The notes beneath the pieces are model-generated. The model saw only the letters and a program-made list of their open reading frames with translations, was not told the DNA's origin and ran no database searches. Positions 62,110 through 64,000 of a stretch of DNA of 64,000 nucleotides are shown piece by piece. A program made the position numbers and the translations under genes. Location: assembly GCF_001761465.1 (NCBI RefSeq), contig NZ_CP017479.1:3472001-3536000 (forward strand). The letters are read 5' to 3'. The stretch's first letter is position 1, and each line of letters starts with the position of its first letter. Source of the stretch: Flavobacterium gilvum (GTDB lineage: Bacteria; Bacteroidota; Bacteroidia; Flavobacteriales; Flavobacteriaceae).

Positions 62110-64000
62110 TTAAAAAGTTACATTTAAATTAAGCCCTAAACTTCTTGTAGATGGAAGTCCAAAAATATCAACTCCTTGAAGAGCTTCTCCTGTACTTAAC
62201 GCAATATTCGGATCAAATGGAGCATCTTTGTAGAAGAAGAATAAATTTCTACCCACTAATGATAAACTCGCTGATTGTAAAAATGGTAATGATTTTACAT
62301 TAAAATTATAACCTACAGACAACTCTCTTAAACTAACATTGGTAGCATCGTAAACATACTCAGACAGAGCTCCATTTTTTCCTCCCACTTTTGCATAATA
62401 TTTATCTGCTGCAATGCTTGAAACCGGGGTACCTGTACTAGAAACGGCATTTACAGAAACACCACCTGCATTTTTGGCATCACCATAAGCTTTAGAAACA
62501 CCATATTGATCATTCATTGATTGTGTCATACTCATTACATCTCCTCCAAATCTTCCGTCAATAAGCACATTGGCAAAGAATGATCCAAATTTGAAAGTAT
62601 TTGCCAAACCTAACATGTAATCAGGATTTGCATTTCCAACATTTTCGTAGGTTTTTGTAACTTGAACATCTCCATTAGTATCCAAAAGAAGTCTTCCTTG
62701 ACCATCTTTTACAAGCGTGTGTGCCTGAAGAACCCCAAACGGCTCACCTTCAACTAATGAATACTGATATCCTTGGTTATCACCTTTTGTCAAATTGATT
62801 TGTCCTCCAAGTTCTGCTGGAATTTCTTTAACTGTATTTTTATTTTTAGAATAGTTTAAAGTTACATCCCAAGAGAATTTTTCAGTAGCCATAACTTTTC
62901 CTGTCAAAACAACTTCTAAACCTTCATTGGCAATTTTTCCTGCATTGATAGCGTAGAAAGTATATCCAAAAGGATTCGTTGTAGGAGCAGGAACCTGAAT
63001 GTACTGGTTCTTAGTTTCTGAATTATAATAAGAAATCTCAAATCCAAGTCTGTTATTAAACATTCTCCATTCTGTACCAATTTCAAATTCAGATTTTAAT
63101 TCTGGTTTTAATGATTCACCCGGTCTTGGTCCTACCGGAGGATTGACGACAATACCACCAATAATTGTAGATGTAGGCGAAGTAACTCCAGGAGGAATAT
63201 CGTTACCTACTTGTGCGTAAGTGGCACGTACTTTACCAAAACTAATCCAATCTGGCAGGGTTGTCATTTGGCTAATGATACCTGTCATACCCACTGATGG
63301 ATAAAAGAATGATGAATTATTTGTATTTACCAATGTAGATGACCAGTCATTTCTTGCTGCAACATCTAAAAACAACATTTCTTTATAACCAAGTGTTGTA
63401 GAAGCAAAAATAGATTGAACCTCTCTATTTGATCCTGCAGTTTGTTGATTTGCTTTATTATTTGTAAAATTCCCTAAAGTAAACCAGTTAGTATATTCCA
63501 AACCTCCATTTGAAGTTCCTGAATTTAACATAGTCATTTGGTTTGCATTGGTATTATTCAAACTTGTCCCAATAATAGCATTGAAACTGAAATCAGAACC
63601 AAAATTAGTATTGATTTTTGCCATAAAATCAGCATAATTTTGAGTACTTATTGTATTTGAATTAATATAAGTACCATTTATATTGGCCAAAACTGTTGAA
63701 GTCGTTGCGTGTATTTTTTTATCAAAACCACTCTCAATACGATTATAACTGTATCTTCCCGAAAGGTTCAACCAATTATTAACTTTATAATCCAATGCCA
63801 ATGTTCCTGTAAAGAAATGATTGGTGTCTACAGATTTTGCTCTGTTTAATAACCAATATGGATTTTGCACCACTTCATCAATTGCAGGATAATTTTGAGC
63901 ATAAATATTTCTTATTGGATCAAAAACTTCATAATTGTTTTTGTAATTTTCAAAAACATTTCCATTACCTCTTGGCATCAAGTAAGTTCCCGCAATTGGG
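62110..64000 (-). CDS. SusC/RagA-family TonB-dependent transporter (pair 3), partial, cut by right edge
   Basis: The C-terminal 630 or so residues of a SusC beta-barrel. The frame stays open to the right edge (upstream residues read [13 protein letters not shown]), so the N-terminus, signal, regulatory-like domain and plug lie outside the window. Recognisable segments are [54 protein letters not shown] and [18 protein letters not shown], with an aromatic C-terminus LNVTF. It is followed by its SusD 11 bp downstream. Promoter and start are not visible. Confidence 0.93.
   Translation of the reverse strand, partial: PIAGTYLMPRGNGNVFENYKNNYEVFDPIRNIYAQNYPAIDEVVQNPYWLLNRAKSVDTNHFFTGTLALDYKVNNWLNLSGRYSYNRIESGFDKKIHATTSTVLANINGTYINSNTISTQNYADFMAKINTNFGSDFSFNAIIGTSLNNTNANQMTMLNSGTSNGGLEYTNWFTLGNFTNNKANQQTAGSNREVQSIFASTTLGYKEMLFLDVAARNDWSSTLVNTNNSSFFYPSVGMTGIISQMTTLPDWISFGKVRATYAQVGNDIPPGVTSPTSTIIGGIVVNPPVGPRPGESLKPELKSEFEIGTEWRMFNNRLGFEISYYNSETKNQYIQVPAPTTNPFGYTFYAINAGKIANEGLEVVLTGKVMATEKFSWDVTLNYSKNKNTVKEIPAELGGQINLTKGDNQGYQYSLVEGEPFGVLQAHTLVKDGQGRLLLDTNGDVQVTKTYENVGNANPDYMLGLANTFKFGSFFANVLIDGRFGGDVMSMTQSMNDQYGVSKAYGDAKNAGGVSVNAVSSTGTPVSSIAADKYYAKVGGKNGALSEYVYDATNVSLRELSVGYNFNVKSLPFLQSASLSLVGRNLFFFYKDAPFDPNIALSTGEALQGVDIFGLPSTRSLGLNLNVTF

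Noticed and set aside
1..64000. CRISPR arrays, tRNA or rRNA genes, and prophage or transposon genes
   Set aside because: Reading both strands gave no regularly spaced repeats, cloverleaf sequences, rRNA motifs, integrases or transposases.

Overview
The window looks like part of a large glycan-degradation island from a Bacteroidota bacterium, most likely a Flavobacterium or close relative. The evidence is low G+C, A-rich ribosome-binding regions, TAnnTTTG-like -7 boxes, three SusC/SusD pairs, many secreted carbohydrate-active enzymes, and short palindromic intergenic repeats of a flavobacterial kind. No tRNA, rRNA, CRISPR array, transposase or phage gene was seen. Every convincing gene except one AraC-family regulator is on the minus strand, so transcription runs from high to low coordinates.

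Layout from the left edge: (1) 18-20891 is one probable operon, read SusC, SusD, a 778-residue alpha/alpha-barrel-like protein, five tandem members of an unassigned 730-780-residue secreted family, and a six-hairpin glycosidase-like protein. A 1.2 kb non-coding leader with candidate operators precedes it. (2) 22078-22671 is a nucleosidase flanked by terminators. (3) 22947-28567 holds a GH20 hexosaminidase, a NagB/PIG-L fusion, a probable L-fuconolactonase and a FAH-family diketo-acid hydrolase. (4) 28783-33871 is a lactate-oxidation operon (lutA, lutB, lutC) with a GH95 alpha-fucosidase gene between lutA and lutB. (5) 34254-42731 holds two sulfatases, two beta-propeller glycosidase-like proteins and a GH20. 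(6) 42888-48526 is a fucose catabolic operon: GH29 fucosidase, L-fuconate dehydratase, SGLT-type symporter, mutarotase and SDR dehydrogenase. (7) 48936-49838 is the AraC regulator on the plus strand. (8) 49955-55224 is SusC/SusD pair 2. (9) 55999-60139 is a second NagB/PIG-L plus GH20 pair. (10) 60497-64000 is SusC/SusD pair 3, with SusC cut by the right edge.

Together the genes suggest breakdown of a sulfated, fucosylated, N-acetylhexosamine-containing glycan, either host-type or marine. Glycans would be bound and imported by the SusC/D pairs and trimmed by the sulfatases, GH29, GH95, GH20 and the propeller, alpha/alpha and five-member family proteins. L-Fucose would enter by the symporter and follow the non-phosphorylated oxidative route: mutarotase, dehydrogenase, lactonase, fuconate dehydratase, then a diketo-acid hydrolase giving pyruvate and L-lactate, with LutABC oxidising the lactate. 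Amino sugars would go to the NagB/PIG-L fusions. No dedicated second dehydrogenase (2-keto-3-deoxy-L-fuconate dehydrogenase) was found. The main unknown is the five-gene paralogous array at 1355-13022. A near-palindromic 12-bp motif of the form TAAAWCGWTTTA recurs upstream of several transcription units and may tie the region into one regulon.
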